Assembly: GCA_905233255.1 (NCBI GenBank)
Contig: CAJOCN010000008.1
Span: 1 to 64,000 of the forward strand
Direction of reading: 5' to 3'
Source: Paludibacteraceae bacterium
GTDB taxonomy: Bacteria > Bacteroidota > Bacteroidia > Bacteroidales > Paludibacteraceae
DNA: 64,000 bases
Within the stretch, counting starts at the first letter, position 1, and the number at the start of each line of letters is the position of its first letter. Below are positions 1 to 10,300 of this stretch, piece by piece. The translations under genes and the position numbers were made by a program. Below the pieces are notes generated by a model. That model made no database searches, had not been told where the DNA came from, and worked only from the letters and a program-made list of their open reading frames with translations.

Positions 1-707
1 AAATAGTTCTTGGCAATAGTTACATCATCTTTTGTGATATAGTTCCCTTTGAAGTTCGTCATGCCGAGCATCGGCTTTTCATTATCGACTCTGTCATAGA
101 CCACCTCAGCCGCTGTATGTTGGTGTGCTGCATAGTGCATCTTATTTTGCACCGTAGCAAAGAACTGACGTGTAATCTCGGCTTTCGGATCATAATCCAC
201 CGCAGTTGCATAGATATCGGTCACTTGCTGATAGAGGTTGCGCTCACTACTACGAATATCGCGGATACGCTGGAGTAATTCGCGGAAATAACGTCCTCCG
301 TTACCTTTTAGCCGTTCGTCATCCAATGTGTAGCCTTTGATGATATACTCGTGAATGCGCTGAGTTGCCCATTGACGGAAACGTGTACCTTGCACAGAAT
401 GAACGCGATAGCCAACAGAAATGACGACATCAAGGTTGTAATATGCGGTATTATATGATTTGCCATCAGCGGCAGTAGTTCGGAAAAACCGAACAACTGA
501 ATTTTGATCCAATTCTCCTTCTTCGAAAATATGCTTAAGATGTTCGCTAATAGTAGATTTTGCCTTGCCAAAGAGGGCAACCATCTGCTCCTGAGTTACC
601 CAAACTGTCTCGTCCTGAAGAATAACATCAATAGCGGCTCTCCCTTCTTCAGATTGATAGATAACAATCTCTCCTTTGGTATCTTTTGTAAGATCCTGTG
701 TATTCAT
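1..707 (-). CDS. RhuM-family protein (partial, 3' end outside window)
   Basis: About 235 residues can be read from the ATG at 707 down to the window edge, beginning MNTQDLTKDTKGEIVIYQ. The N-terminal part (AIDVILQDETVWVTQEQM, then a KSTISEHLKHIFEEGEL helix pair) and the GYRVHSVQGTRFRQWATQ segment are typical of the RhuM family. Its biochemical role is unknown; family members are often found in accessory or restriction-modification loci. The start is fixed by a good promoter whose -7 element ends 20 bases upstream of the ATG. I see no frameshift in the visible part. Family assignment is confident; function is not. Confidence 0.8.
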   Translation of the reverse strand, partial: MNTQDLTKDTKGEIVIYQSEEGRAAIDVILQDETVWVTQEQMVALFGKAKSTISEHLKHIFEEGELDQNSVVRFFRTTAADGKSYNTAYYNLDVVISVGYRVHSVQGTRFRQWATQRIHEYIIKGYTLDDERLKGNGGRYFRELLQRIRDIRSSERNLYQQVTDIYATAVDYDPKAEITRQFFATVQNKMHYAAHQHTAAEVVYDRVDNEKPMLGMTNFKGNYITKDDVTIAKNY

Positions 708-726
708 AAAACAAATTTATTTTTTG

Positions 727-758
727 CAAATGTAGTACTTCTTATTCAATTATGCAAG
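727..758 (-). promoter_or_regulatory. Promoter of the rhuM-like gene
   Basis: On the minus strand CTTG (758-755) and TACATTTG (734-727) are separated by 20 bases. This matches the Bacteroidetes housekeeping consensus (-33 TTG, -7 TAnnTTTG). Confidence 0.75.
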
Positions 759-761
759 TTA

Positions 762-2159
762 TTAGTGATTGTCGGCGAAGTGTTTGTAGAACTCGGAGAC
801 GGCGACGATGCCTTTTTCCCAGACCTCAAGGTCCATGGACTCGTTGGGCGAATGGATGGCGTTCTGCTCCAAGCCAAAGCCCATGAGGATCGTTTTGCAG
901 CCGAGGATCTGTTCAAAGGCTGCGATGATGGGTATGGAACCGCCACGGCGGGCTGCCAGCGGACGCTTTCCAAAGGCTATCTCAAAGCCTTTCTCGGCGG
1001 CTTTGTATGCCGGAATATCTATCGGACAGACATAACCCTGACCGCCGTGCATGGGCGTTACTTTGACGCGCACGCCCTTCGGCGCGAGGGTTTGGATATA
1101 ATCCATGAACGATTGTGAGATCTTCTCGTGGTCCTGGTTGGCGACGAGGCGGCAGGAGACTTTGGCAAAAGCCTTGGAGGGCAGAACGGTCTTGCTACCC
1201 TCTCCCGTGTAGCCGCCCCAGATACCGCAGATGTCAAACGACGGGCGGCAGGAGTTGCGTTCGAGCGTGCTGTACCCCGCTTCACCAAAGACATCATCCA
1301 CATCGATGGCTTTGTTGTACGCCTCCTGCGAGAAAGGAATCTCGGCAATCATGGCACGCTCCTCCTCGGGGATAGGCAGCACATCGTCATAGAAGCCGGG
1401 GATGGTAATCCGCCCGTTCTCATCGACTATCTTGGCGAGCATCTCACAAAGGGCGTTGACGGGGTTCTTGACCGCTCCGCCGAAATGGCCGGAATGGAGG
1501 TCTCTGTTCGGTCCGTCCACCTCTATCTGCCAGTACGCGAGTCCGCGCAAGCCGGTGGTGATAGAAGGTGTGTCCTTACCGATCATCGAGGTGTCGGAGA
1601 CAAGGATTATGTCCGATTTCAAGAGCTCTTTGTGGTCCTCGAGGAACGCCTCGAGCGAGGGCGAACCGATCTCCTCCTCGCCCTCGAAGATGAACTTGAC
1701 GTTACATTTCAGTTGTCCGGTCTGAGCCATATACTCAAATGCTTTGGCTTGTATCATCGCCTGCCCTTTGTCGTCATCGGCACCGCGGGCATAGAGCCTG
1801 CCGTCACGGACAGAAGGCTCCCACGGATCGGAATGCCATGCGTCCAGCGGCTCCACGGGCATGACGTCGTAGTGGGCGTAAACGAGAACCGTGGGTATTG
1901 ATGATTTGAAGATTTGAGGATTGGAAGATTTGAAGATTGGACATTTGTATTCCGCATAGACAAAGGGGTTGCCCTTAGAGGATAGAACTTCCGCTTTCTG
2001 GCAGCCGGCGGCGAGGAGCAGTTCGCGCCAACGTTCGGCGCAACGAGTCATGTCGGGTTTATGCTCCGCCTCGCAGCTGACAGACGGAATACGGATTAGC
2101 GACGCCCATTCCTCCATGAATCGGGAACGGTTCGATTGAATGTAATCTTGAATAGTCAT
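762..2159 (-). CDS. M20-family dipeptidase
   Basis: A 465-residue cytoplasmic metallopeptidase of the M20 family (carnosinase-like dipeptidases), which cleaves dipeptides using two metal ions. Visible metal and catalytic residues are H96 and D98 (VYAHYDVMP), D128 (RGADDDKG), E161-E162 (EGEEEIGS) and the dimerisation-domain HSGHFGG motif. Residues about 72-90 (KCPIFKSSNPQIFKSSIPT) are translated from a GAAGATTTG-type repeat at 1900-1946, inserted in frame just before the metal-binding strand. The gene diverges from uvrA and shares a promoter palindrome with it. Substrate specificity cannot be read from sequence. Confidence 0.92.
   Translation of the reverse strand: MTIQDYIQSNRSRFMEEWASLIRIPSVSCEAEHKPDMTRCAERWRELLLAAGCQKAEVLSSKGNPFVYAEYKCPIFKSSNPQIFKSSIPTVLVYAHYDVMPVEPLDAWHSDPWEPSVRDGRLYARGADDDKGQAMIQAKAFEYMAQTGQLKCNVKFIFEGEEEIGSPSLEAFLEDHKELLKSDIILVSDTSMIGKDTPSITTGLRGLAYWQIEVDGPNRDLHSGHFGGAVKNPVNALCEMLAKIVDENGRITIPGFYDDVLPIPEEERAMIAEIPFSQEAYNKAIDVDDVFGEAGYSTLERNSCRPSFDICGIWGGYTGEGSKTVLPSKAFAKVSCRLVANQDHEKISQSFMDYIQTLAPKGVRVKVTPMHGGQGYVCPIDIPAYKAAEKGFEIAFGKRPLAARRGGSIPIIAAFEQILGCKTILMGFGLEQNAIHSPNESMDLEVWEKGIVAVSEFYKHFADNH
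1900..1946. repeat. Heptamer/octamer repeat inside the M20 peptidase gene
   Basis: Repeated words of the form GATTTGA, AGATTTG, AGGATTG and GAAGATTT lie in frame inside the coding sequence. The same words form intergenic arrays at 11263-11300, 12588-12628 and 57037-57086. Confidence 0.8.
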
Positions 2160-2176
2160 AGTTCACGAATTTTCGG

Positions 2177-2224
2177 CAAAATTACTAAAATATTTTGATA
2201 TATGCAAATTTTTTCGTACCTTTG
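2177..2224. promoter_or_regulatory. Bidirectional promoter, M20 peptidase / uvrA
   Basis: Plus strand: TTTG at 2194-2197, 19 bases, TACCTTTG at 2217-2224 for uvrA. Minus strand: TTTG at 2208-2205, 20 bases, TAATTTTG at 2184-2177 for the peptidase. The two -33 boxes are the ends of one near-palindrome, TTTGATATATGCAAA. Confidence 0.75.
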
Positions 2225-2236
2225 CAGGCTAAATCG

Positions 2237-4882
2237 ATGAAAATGGCAAAAGACGAAGGAAGAATAGAAGTGATTGGTGCGCGTGTACACAACCTCAAAA
2301 ACATCAGTGTGTCCATTCCGCGCAAGCAACTGACGGTGATCACGGGCCTGAGCGGTTCGGGCAAATCATCGTTGGCGTTCGATACTATTTTTGCAGAAGG
2401 CCAGCGGCGGTACATGGAGACCTTCTCGTCCTACGCCCGCGGGTTCATCGGTCAGATGCAACGACCGGATGTGGACAAAATAACCGGTCTGAGTCCCGTC
2501 ATTTCCATCGACCAGAAGACCACTTCCAAGAATCCCCGTTCGACGGTCGGAACGGTCACGGAGGTGTATGATTTCCTGCGACTGCTATTCGCAAGAGCCG
2601 CAACACCCTATTCGTACCTGTCCGGCAAGCCGATGGTACATTACACGGACGAGCAGATAGTGGAGCTTATCACGCGCGAGTACGCGAATAAAAAGGTGTT
2701 GCTCCTTGCGCCGCTCATCAGTAACCGAAAGGGTCATTACAAGGAACTTTTCGAGACCATCCGCAAGAAGGGGTTCATGCACGTGCGGGTCGATGGCGAA
2801 GTGCAGGAGATCGTCGCCGGCATGAAGCTCGACCGCTACAAGAACCACACGATCGAGGTGGTGGTGGACCGATTAAAAGTACAAAGTGAAAGTACAGATG
2901 AGATAGACACCCGGCGGCTCAGGCAGTCCATCGACAAGGCGATGACGCAGGGCAACGGACTGATGGAGATCGTGGATATCGAGAAGCCGGACGAAGTGCG
3001 ATATTTCAGCCGAAACCTCATGTGCCCGGAGACGGGACTGAGTTATCCGGAACCCGCGCCGCATACCTTCTCGTTCAACAGCCCGAGCGGCTGGTGCCCG
3101 TGCTGCAAGGGACTGGGAAAAGTACAAAGGGACAAAGTACAAAGTACCAACGACGAGGTGGATGAAGCCATCCGTGAGGAGAACTGGTGGGAGCAGTTGC
3201 AAGCCATGACCGTGGTGGACGAGGAGGAGCCGGAGGAGAAAGAGGAATGGGTAGAATGTCCGGAATGCCACGGCAAGCGGTTGAGCAAAGAAGCGCTCAG
3301 TTACCGGTTCGGCAGCCATACTATCTCCGAGTTGGCGGAAATGGACATAGACGAGTTGCTCGCCACATTAGAGGGAATTACCGATTCTGCCGACCTCACC
3401 GACCAACAGAAATCCATCGCAGAACCTATTCTGAAAGAGATCTGCGCGCGGTTGCGGTTCATGCAGTCCGTGGGACTGAGTTATCTGTCGCTCAACCGTA
3501 GCAGCGAGTCTCTCTCGGGCGGCGAGAGTCAGCGCATCCGTCTGGCTACGCAGATCGGCAGCCGGCTGGTGAACGTACTGTATATCCTGGACGAACCGTC
3601 CATCGGTTTGCACCAGCGCGACAACGAGCGGCTCATCAACAGTCTAAAGGAACTGCGGGACATGGGCAACTCCGTGATTGTGGTGGAGCACGACGAACAG
3701 ATGATGCGGGAGTCCGACTGGATTGTGGATATAGGTCCCAAAGCCGGTCGTCTGGGCGGCAAGGTGCTCTTCAGCGGCAAACCCGAAGAACTGCTAAAGA
3801 CCGATACACTCACCGCGAAATATCTAAAAGGGGAAAAGACCGTAACTGACGTTACTGACAGAGTACAGACCGCTTCGCTGACAGAACGCGGCAAAGCCGC
3901 TGACAGACAGATTGTGTTGTCGGGCTGTACGGGTAATAACCTGAAGAACGTGACGGTGAAGATTCCGTTGGGTCAGATGGTGTGCGTGACGGGCGTGAGC
4001 GGCAGCGGTAAGAGTTCGCTTATCAACCAAACGCTCTACCCCATTCTCAGCCAGCGTTTCTACCGCAGCAAGACACAGCCTCTGCCCTACAAGACGATCA
4101 AGGGCGTGGAGAATATAGACAAGGTTATCAATGTCGATCAGTCGCCCATCGGCCGCACGCCACGGTCTAATCCGGCTACCTATACCGGCGTGTTCAACGA
4201 CATCCGCGAACTCTTTGCGCAACTGCCGGAATCGAAGATCAGGGGTTGGAAAGCCGGACGGTTCAGTTTCAACGCCAAGGGCGGTCGTTGCGAGGAGTGT
4301 ATGGGTAACGGTTATAAGACCATCCAGATGCATTTCATGCCCGATGTGTATGTGCCATGCGAGGTGTGCGGCACACAGCGTTACAACCGCGAGACGCTCG
4401 AAGTAAGGTGGAAAGGCAAGTCAATCGCCGACATCCTCGACATGACGGTCAATCAGGCGGTGGAGTTCTTTGAACCGCAGCCGAAGATACTCCGTAAGAT
4501 CAAGACGATCCAGGATGTGGGTCTGGGATATATCAAGTTAGGTCAGGCGTCCACTTCTCTCTCGGGCGGCGAGAGTCAGCGGATCAAGTTAGCCACCGAA
4601 CTATCCAGACCGAGCACCGGCAAGACGCTTTACATCCTCGACGAGCCAACTACGGGTCTGCATTTCGAGGATATCCGCGTGCTGTTAGGCGTACTCCGAC
4701 AGTTAGTGGACAAAGGCAACACAGTCGTCATCATCGAGCATAACACGGATGTTATCCGCGCCTGCGACTGGCTTATCGACATGGGACCGGAGGGCGGACG
4801 AGGCGGCGGTACGGTCGTTGCCGAAGGAACGGTAGATACCATCCGAAAGAGCAAGAAGAGTATTACGGGGAGGTATATTTGA
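2237..4882 (+). CDS. uvrA: UvrA, excinuclease ABC subunit A
   Basis: DNA-damage recognition ATPase of nucleotide excision repair, working with UvrB. Two ABC modules are complete: Walker A GLSGSGKSS near residue 36 with signature LSGGESQRIRLATQ, and Walker A GVSGSGKSS with signature LSGGESQRIKLATEL. Zinc-finger cysteines are present (CPCC and CPEC in the first half; CEEC and CEVC in the second). I start at 2237 (MKMAKDEGRIEV) because the longer frame from 2195 runs through the promoter -7 box; this leaves a 5' leader of only a few bases. The length, 881 residues, is slightly below the usual 940. Three stretches are repeat-derived: about residues 213-221 and 294-305 (VQS-type heptamers) and 536-558 (small GC hairpins, in the linker between the ABC modules). 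Confidence 0.97.
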   Translation: MKMAKDEGRIEVIGARVHNLKNISVSIPRKQLTVITGLSGSGKSSLAFDTIFAEGQRRYMETFSSYARGFIGQMQRPDVDKITGLSPVISIDQKTTSKNPRSTVGTVTEVYDFLRLLFARAATPYSYLSGKPMVHYTDEQIVELITREYANKKVLLLAPLISNRKGHYKELFETIRKKGFMHVRVDGEVQEIVAGMKLDRYKNHTIEVVVDRLKVQSESTDEIDTRRLRQSIDKAMTQGNGLMEIVDIEKPDEVRYFSRNLMCPETGLSYPEPAPHTFSFNSPSGWCPCCKGLGKVQRDKVQSTNDEVDEAIREENWWEQLQAMTVVDEEEPEEKEEWVECPECHGKRLSKEALSYRFGSHTISELAEMDIDELLATLEGITDSADLTDQQKSIAEPILKEICARLRFMQSVGLSYLSLNRSSESLSGGESQRIRLATQIGSRLVNVLYILDEPSIGLHQRDNERLINSLKELRDMGNSVIVVEHDEQMMRESDWIVDIGPKAGRLGGKVLFSGKPEELLKTDTLTAKYLKGEKTVTDVTDRVQTASLTERGKAADRQIVLSGCTGNNLKNVTVKIPLGQMVCVTGVSGSGKSSLINQTLYPILSQRFYRSKTQPLPYKTIKGVENIDKVINVDQSPIGRTPRSNPATYTGVFNDIRELFAQLPESKIRGWKAGRFSFNAKGGRCEECMGNGYKTIQMHFMPDVYVPCEVCGTQRYNRETLEVRWKGKSIADILDMTVNQAVEFFEPQPKILRKIKTIQDVGLGYIKLGQASTSLSGGESQRIKLATELSRPSTGKTLYILDEPTTGLHFEDIRVLLGVLRQLVDKGNTVVIIEHNTDVIRACDWLIDMGPEGGRGGGTVVAEGTVDTIRKSKKSITGRYI

Positions 4883-4937
4883 AAGATGAAAGATGAAAGA
4901 TGAAAGATGAAAAATGAAAAATGAAGAATGAAAAATG
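4879..4937. repeat. GAAAGAT/GAAAAAT heptamer array
   Basis: About eight units of GAAAGAT grading into GAAAAAT follow uvrA directly. The uvrA stop codon TGA (4880-4882) is part of the first unit. Confidence 0.9.
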
Positions 4938-4967
4938 AAAGAGCCGCGCAGTCCTGCACGGCTCTTT
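4938..4967. terminator. Bidirectional terminator between uvrA and the EF-G-like gene
   Basis: Perfect 9-bp stem AAAGAGCCG / CGGCTCTTT around a 12-base loop, with A and T runs at both sides, placed between two convergent genes. A short GTACATT-type heptamer run follows at about 4972-5000. Confidence 0.85.
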
Positions 4968-5003
4968 CGTTGTACTTGGTACATTGTACATTGGTACTTG
5001 GGT

Positions 5004-7160
5004 TTATTCCTCTTCGCTCTGGGTGGCGGCATACGCAGCGAGGAGTTTCTCCTGTACATCTGCCGGAACGAGTTGGTAGGAATTGAACTGCATGGTGAAG
5101 GTAGCGCGTCCGCCGGTCAGCGACGAGAGGGTCGTTGAGTAGCTGCTCAGTTCCTTCAGAGGCACTTGCGCTTTGAGGCGGGTAAACGATTTCTCGGTCT
5201 CCATACCCATTACCATACCGCGACGACCGTTGATGTCGGACATCACATCACCCATGATCTCGGACGGCACGAATACCTCGAGGTCATATACCGGCTCGAG
5301 CACCTTCGGGTTAGCCTCCTTGAAGGCTTGTGCAAAGGCATTACGACCCGCCAGACGGAAGGATATTTCGTTGGAATCAACCGGGTGCATCTTACCATCA
5401 TAAATAATGACGCGCACGTCGCGAGCGTACGAACCGGTCAGCGGTCCTTGCTCCATACGATCCATGATACCCTTGACGATCGCCGGAATGAAGCGTGCGT
5501 CAATGGCACCACCGACGATGGAGTTGATGATGACCAGTTTGCCGCCCCACTCGAGGTTGATCTCCTGCTGGTCCTTGACGGATATCTTATACTCCTGATT
5601 ACCGAACTTGTAGGTCTCTTTGACCGGCATGCCCTCCTCGTAGGGCTCTACGATGAGGTGCACCTCACCGAACTGACCGGCACCACCGGACTGTTTCTTA
5701 TGACGATAGTCGGCACGCGCAGCCTTGGTGATCGTCTCGCGGTACGGAATCTTCGGCTCGAGGAACTCTACGGGCATCTTGTCGTTGTTCTCCAGACGCC
5801 ATTTGAGGGTACGAAGGTGGAACTCACCCTGACCGGAAACGATCATCTGACGCAGCTCTTTGGACTGCTCTACGATCCATGTCGGATCCTCCTCGTGCAT
5901 ACGGGTCAGGAGGGCTGCCAACTTCTCAGCATCGCTCTCGGTGACCGGCTTGATAGCACGGCGGTAGCGCGGCTGCGGATAAACGATCGGTGCGTACTGG
6001 TTGTCGCACTCCTTAGCATTCAGCGTGTTACCCGTGCGGGTGTCTTTCAGTTTGACAGTAGCACCGATGTCTCCGGCTGCGAGTTCATCGACAGCGGTAC
6101 GGATCGAACCGGCTACCTGATAGAGTTGCGAGATACGCTCTTTCGAGCCGCGCTCCATGTTAACGAGGTCATCGCCGTTGTGAACGGTACCCTGCATTAC
6201 GCGGAAATAGTTGACCTCACCGATATGCGGCTCTACAGAGGTCTTGAAGACGTAGAGGCTGGTCGGAGCGGAAGCGTCCGGACTGATCTTCTTGCCATCT
6301 ACGGTCGGGTAACTGAACTGAGCGGGGCTCGGCGCCATGCCGTTGAGGAAATCCATCAGACGACGAACGCCCATATCCTTGAGACCCGAGCAGCATATAA
6401 CCGGATACATCGAACCGTCTGCATAAACGGACTTCAGCCCCTGCATGATCTCCTCGTCAGTCAGACCTTCGCCCAGGAACTTGTCGAGCAGCGTCTCGTC
6501 TGCCTCCGCAGCCTGCTCCTGGAGCGCCTGACGCATCTCCTCCACGCGGTCTGCATACTCAGCGGGGATCTCTTTGAATTCGGGTGCTCCACCCTCTGCT
6601 TTCCATACCAGCATCTTGCCCTTCAGAACGTCGATCACGGCGTTGAAGCCTGCTCCGGCGTTGACAGGGAACTGGATAAGCGTACATTTATTGCCAAAGT
6701 TCTCTTTGAGTTGGTTGAAGGTGCGTTCGAAATCCGCGTCCTGATGGTCGCACTTGTTGATGACGAAAGCCAGCGGTTTGTGGGCTTTCTCTACGAGGCG
6801 GAAGTTATTCTGGGTCCCCACCTCAACGCCTCCGTTGGCGGAGAGCACAATCAGCGCGGAACCGCACATCTGAAGCGCCGCAACCGTGCCGCCACAGAAA
6901 TCGTCCGAACCGGCACAGTCGATGATATTCAGCTTCTTGCCCTCGAACTCAATGTTACAAACAGTCGAGAAAACGGAGTAGCCGTATTCTTTCTCAACGG
7001 GGAAATAGTCGCACACGGTGGACTGCTGCTCAATCGATCCGCGGCGCTTGATCACCCCGCTCTCAAACAACATCGACTCCATGAGAGTCGTCTTACCGGA
7101 GCCAGAACCGCCTAACATGGCGACGTTCTTGATCTCATTTGCCTGATAAACTTTAGCCAT
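5004..7160 (-). CDS. EF-G-like translational GTPase (EF-G paralogue)
   Basis: A 718-residue five-domain protein of the EF-G family. The P-loop GGSGSGKTT is at residues 17-25 and NKCD (G4) is intact. G3 reads DCAGSDDF where canonical EF-G has DTPGH, so the catalytic histidine position is changed, as in the EF-G paralogues (FusA2 type) common in Bacteroidetes. Domains IV and V follow (GSYARDVRVIIYDGKMHPVDS; RRGMVMGMETE). Canonical fusA lies elsewhere in such genomes, in the str operon. Whether this paralogue acts in translocation, ribosome recycling or stress is not decidable here. The start MAKVYQ is fixed by the upstream promoter and TTTATT-rich leader. Confidence 0.9.
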   Translation of the reverse strand: MAKVYQANEIKNVAMLGGSGSGKTTLMESMLFESGVIKRRGSIEQQSTVCDYFPVEKEYGYSVFSTVCNIEFEGKKLNIIDCAGSDDFCGGTVAALQMCGSALIVLSANGGVEVGTQNNFRLVEKAHKPLAFVINKCDHQDADFERTFNQLKENFGNKCTLIQFPVNAGAGFNAVIDVLKGKMLVWKAEGGAPEFKEIPAEYADRVEEMRQALQEQAAEADETLLDKFLGEGLTDEEIMQGLKSVYADGSMYPVICCSGLKDMGVRRLMDFLNGMAPSPAQFSYPTVDGKKISPDASAPTSLYVFKTSVEPHIGEVNYFRVMQGTVHNGDDLVNMERGSKERISQLYQVAGSIRTAVDELAAGDIGATVKLKDTRTGNTLNAKECDNQYAPIVYPQPRYRRAIKPVTESDAEKLAALLTRMHEEDPTWIVEQSKELRQMIVSGQGEFHLRTLKWRLENNDKMPVEFLEPKIPYRETITKAARADYRHKKQSGGAGQFGEVHLIVEPYEEGMPVKETYKFGNQEYKISVKDQQEINLEWGGKLVIINSIVGGAIDARFIPAIVKGIMDRMEQGPLTGSYARDVRVIIYDGKMHPVDSNEISFRLAGRNAFAQAFKEANPKVLEPVYDLEVFVPSEIMGDVMSDINGRRGMVMGMETEKSFTRLKAQVPLKELSSYSTTLSSLTGGRATFTMQFNSYQLVPADVQEKLLAAYAATQSEEE

Positions 7161-7242
7161 AATTGTATTTATTTAAGGTGTTTTTGTGTTTCTTTTGGCT
7201 ACCCGAAGCCGTTTTTGACAAGTCGAGTTTACAAAATCGCTG

Positions 7243-7274
7243 CAAAGATAGTACTTTTTTTTGATATACGCAAG
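7243..7274 (-). promoter_or_regulatory. Promoter of the EF-G-like gene
   Basis: Minus strand CTTG (7274-7271), 20 bases, TATCTTTG (7250-7243). It leaves an untranslated leader of about 75 bases before the ATG at 7160. Confidence 0.75.
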
Positions 7275-7309
7275 GGCGCGCACATTTTTCTTTCTTTTTT
7301 TTGATAATT

Positions 7310-7341
7310 CTTGCGTATGTGCAATTTTTGTTGTAACTTTG
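7310..7341 (+). promoter_or_regulatory. Promoter of dnaE
   Basis: CTTG (7310-7313), 20 bases, TAACTTTG (7334-7341), followed 18 bases later by the dnaE ATG. The -33 box is the left arm of TTGCGTATGTGCAA. Confidence 0.75.
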
Positions 7342-7359
7342 TAGCCAAATTTTAGATTT

Positions 7360-10300
7360 ATGAGATTTACGCATTTACATGTACACTCGCACTACTCGTT
7401 GTTAGACGGATTGTCGAAAGTAGAGGAGATCGTGGATAAGTGTTTAGCTACGGGGATGAACGCCGTGGCTTTGACGGATCATGGTAACATGTACGGCATC
7501 AAGGATCTGTTGGATTACTGCAAGGGCGTAAACAAGAAGCGCAAAGCAGAGGCGGAGGAGAAAGGCGAGGAGTTTGTGCCGTTCAAGCCGATTGTGGGTA
7601 CCGAGGCGTATTGTGCGCGCCGCGGGAGACACTCGATGAAAGACGACAAGGCGGTGAACGGCGAGGGTCGCACGTACGTGATAGACCGCTCGGGTTGGCA
7701 CTTGATTCTATTGGCGAAGAACATGGTAGGTTACCACAACCTGTGCCGGCTGGTGTCGCACGGGTACATGTCCGACGCTTTCTACCACACACCGCGCATA
7801 GACAAGGAGTTGTTAGAGCAGTGGCACGAAGGTATCATCTGCTGCTCGGCGTGCCTGGGCGGCGAGTTGCCGCAGAAGATATTGGCTAACCTCTCCCAAA
7901 CCCTCCCCTCAAGGGAGGGCTTAAGCGTTGCGGAGATGATTGAGCAAGGTGTTTTCAAAGAGGCGGAAGAGACGGTGAAATGGTTCAAGGGTCTGTTCGG
8001 GGACGATTACTACATCGAGTTGCAGCGGCATGAGACACAGAAACCCGCGGCAGATGTAGAGGTGTATGAGCGTCAGAAACAGGTGAACCCGGTGTTGGTG
8101 GAGTTAGCCCGCAAGTACGGGGTGAAGATCATTTGCTCAAACGACAGTCACTTTGTGAACGAAGAGGACGCGGAGGCACACGACCGGTTGATCTGCCTGA
8201 GCACGAACCACTACGTGAGCGATGTGAACCGGATGCATTACACGAAGCAGGAGTGGCTCAAGACGCCGGAAGAGATGGCGGCTATCTTCAGCGACCTGCC
8301 GGAGGCGTTGGAGAACACGCAGGAGATCGTGGATAAGGTAGAGATATACGATATTGACCACGGTCCGATCATGCCCAAGTTCGACATCCCCGCGTCGTTC
8401 GGCAAGGAGGAGGATTACCCAGACCGTCTGGCGTTCGAGAGTGCTTATCTGCGTCACCTGACGATGAAAGGAGCATTAGAGCGGTATGGTCAGGAGCGGC
8501 TGGAGAACGACGAGGAGCTGAAGGAGCGGATCGAGTTCGAGCTCAACACCATCATCACAATGGGTTTCCCGGGTTACTTCCTGATCGTAATGGATTTCAT
8601 CCGTGCGGCGCGGGAGGAGCTGGACGTGAGTGTAGGTCCGGGTCGTGGTTCGGCAGCGGGATCGGTAGTAGCGTACTGCCTGAAGATCACGGACTTGGAT
8701 CCGATGAAATATGACTTGCTTTTCGAGCGTTTTTTGAACCCCGACCGTATATCGCTGCCGGATATCGATACCGACTTCGAGGATTGCGGTCGCGGCAAGG
8801 TGTTAGACTACGTGAGCCGCAAGTACGGCGAGACTCACGTGGCGCATATCGTGACATACGGCAAGATGGCAACCAAATCAGCCCTCGCGGATGTCGGGCG
8901 CGTACAGCAAGTGCCGCTGTCGTTCGTGAACGAGCTGAAGGGCTACGTGCCGGAGCGCGATTTCCCGGACAGCATCATGAAAGACCTGCCGCCTGGATCG
9001 AAGAAGCCGAAGGTGAACCTGAAGAACTGCTACAAGTACGTAGAGGAGTTGAAGCGCGAGTATGAGACGGGCGATCCGAACACCCGGTCGATGTTAGCAT
9101 ACGCGGCACGATTGGAGGGTACGATCCGGCAGGTGGGCGTACACGCCTGTGGCGTGATCATCGGCGCAGACGATCTGACGAACTTCGCTCCGCTGAGTTC
9201 GGTAGAGGACAAGAACAGCAAGAAACGCGTGCTGGTGACCGAATACGACGGGCATGTGGTAGAGTCCGTGGGACTGATCAAGATGGACTTCTTAGGGCTG
9301 ATCACGCTGACGATCATCAAAGAGTGCCTGCGTAACATCAAGAAAGCACGCGGCATCGATGTTGATATCGACCACATACCCATTGACGACGAGGTGACAT
9401 ACAAACTGTTTCAGGAAGGAAGGACGGTAGCGGTATTCCAGTTCGAGTCGGCAGGTATGCAGAAATACCTGCGTGAACTGAAACCGACGGTAATCGGCGA
9501 CCTGATCGCCATGAACGCCCTATACCGTCCGGGACCGATGGATTATATCCCGCAGTTCATCCGCCGCAAGCAGGGCACCGAGGAAGTGACGTACGACATC
9601 CCCGTGATGGAGAAATACCTCAAGGACACGTACGGCGTGACGGTCTATCAAGAGCAGGTGATGCTTCTAAGCCGGTTGCTGGCTAACTTCACCCGCGGCG
9701 AGAGCGACAAGCTCCGTAAGGCGATGGGTAAGAAACAGATGGCGGTGTTAGCGAGTCTGAAGGACAAGTTCATGGACGGCGGCAAAGCCAACGGTCACGA
9801 CCCCAAGATACTGGACAAGATATGGAAAGACTGGGAGAAATTCGCGTCCTATGCGTTCAATAAATCTCACGCGGCGTGCTACTCGTGGGTGGCGTACCAG
9901 ACGGGTTACCTGAAGGCACACTACCCTGCCGAGTTCATGGCCGCTAACCTGACCGTCCACAAGGACGATATCAAAGAGGTGACCAAACTGATGGACGAGT
10001 GCAAAGTGCTCGGACTGAGTGTGTTAGAGCCGGACGTGAACGAGTCTGAGTTGTCGTTCACGGTAAACGAGCAAGGCGCTATCCGTTTCGGTCTGGGCGG
10101 CATCAAGGGCGTGGGTGAAGGAGCCGCAGAGGCGATCATCACCGAGCGCGAGAAGAACGGCAAGTACAAGGACATATACGATTTCTTAGAGCGCGTGAAC
10201 CTGCAGTCGTGCAACAAGAAAACGATTGAGAACCTGGCAGGAGCCGGTGCTTTCGAGTGTTTCAGCGACATCTACCGCGAGCAGTTCTTCGGCGAGGACA

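Noticed and set aside
504..1118. 204-residue plus-strand ORF
   Set aside because: It is antisense to the rhuM-like gene and the M20 peptidase and crosses a promoter.
5166..7115. 649-residue plus-strand ORF
   Set aside because: Antisense shadow of the EF-G-like gene, whose protein is clearly conserved.
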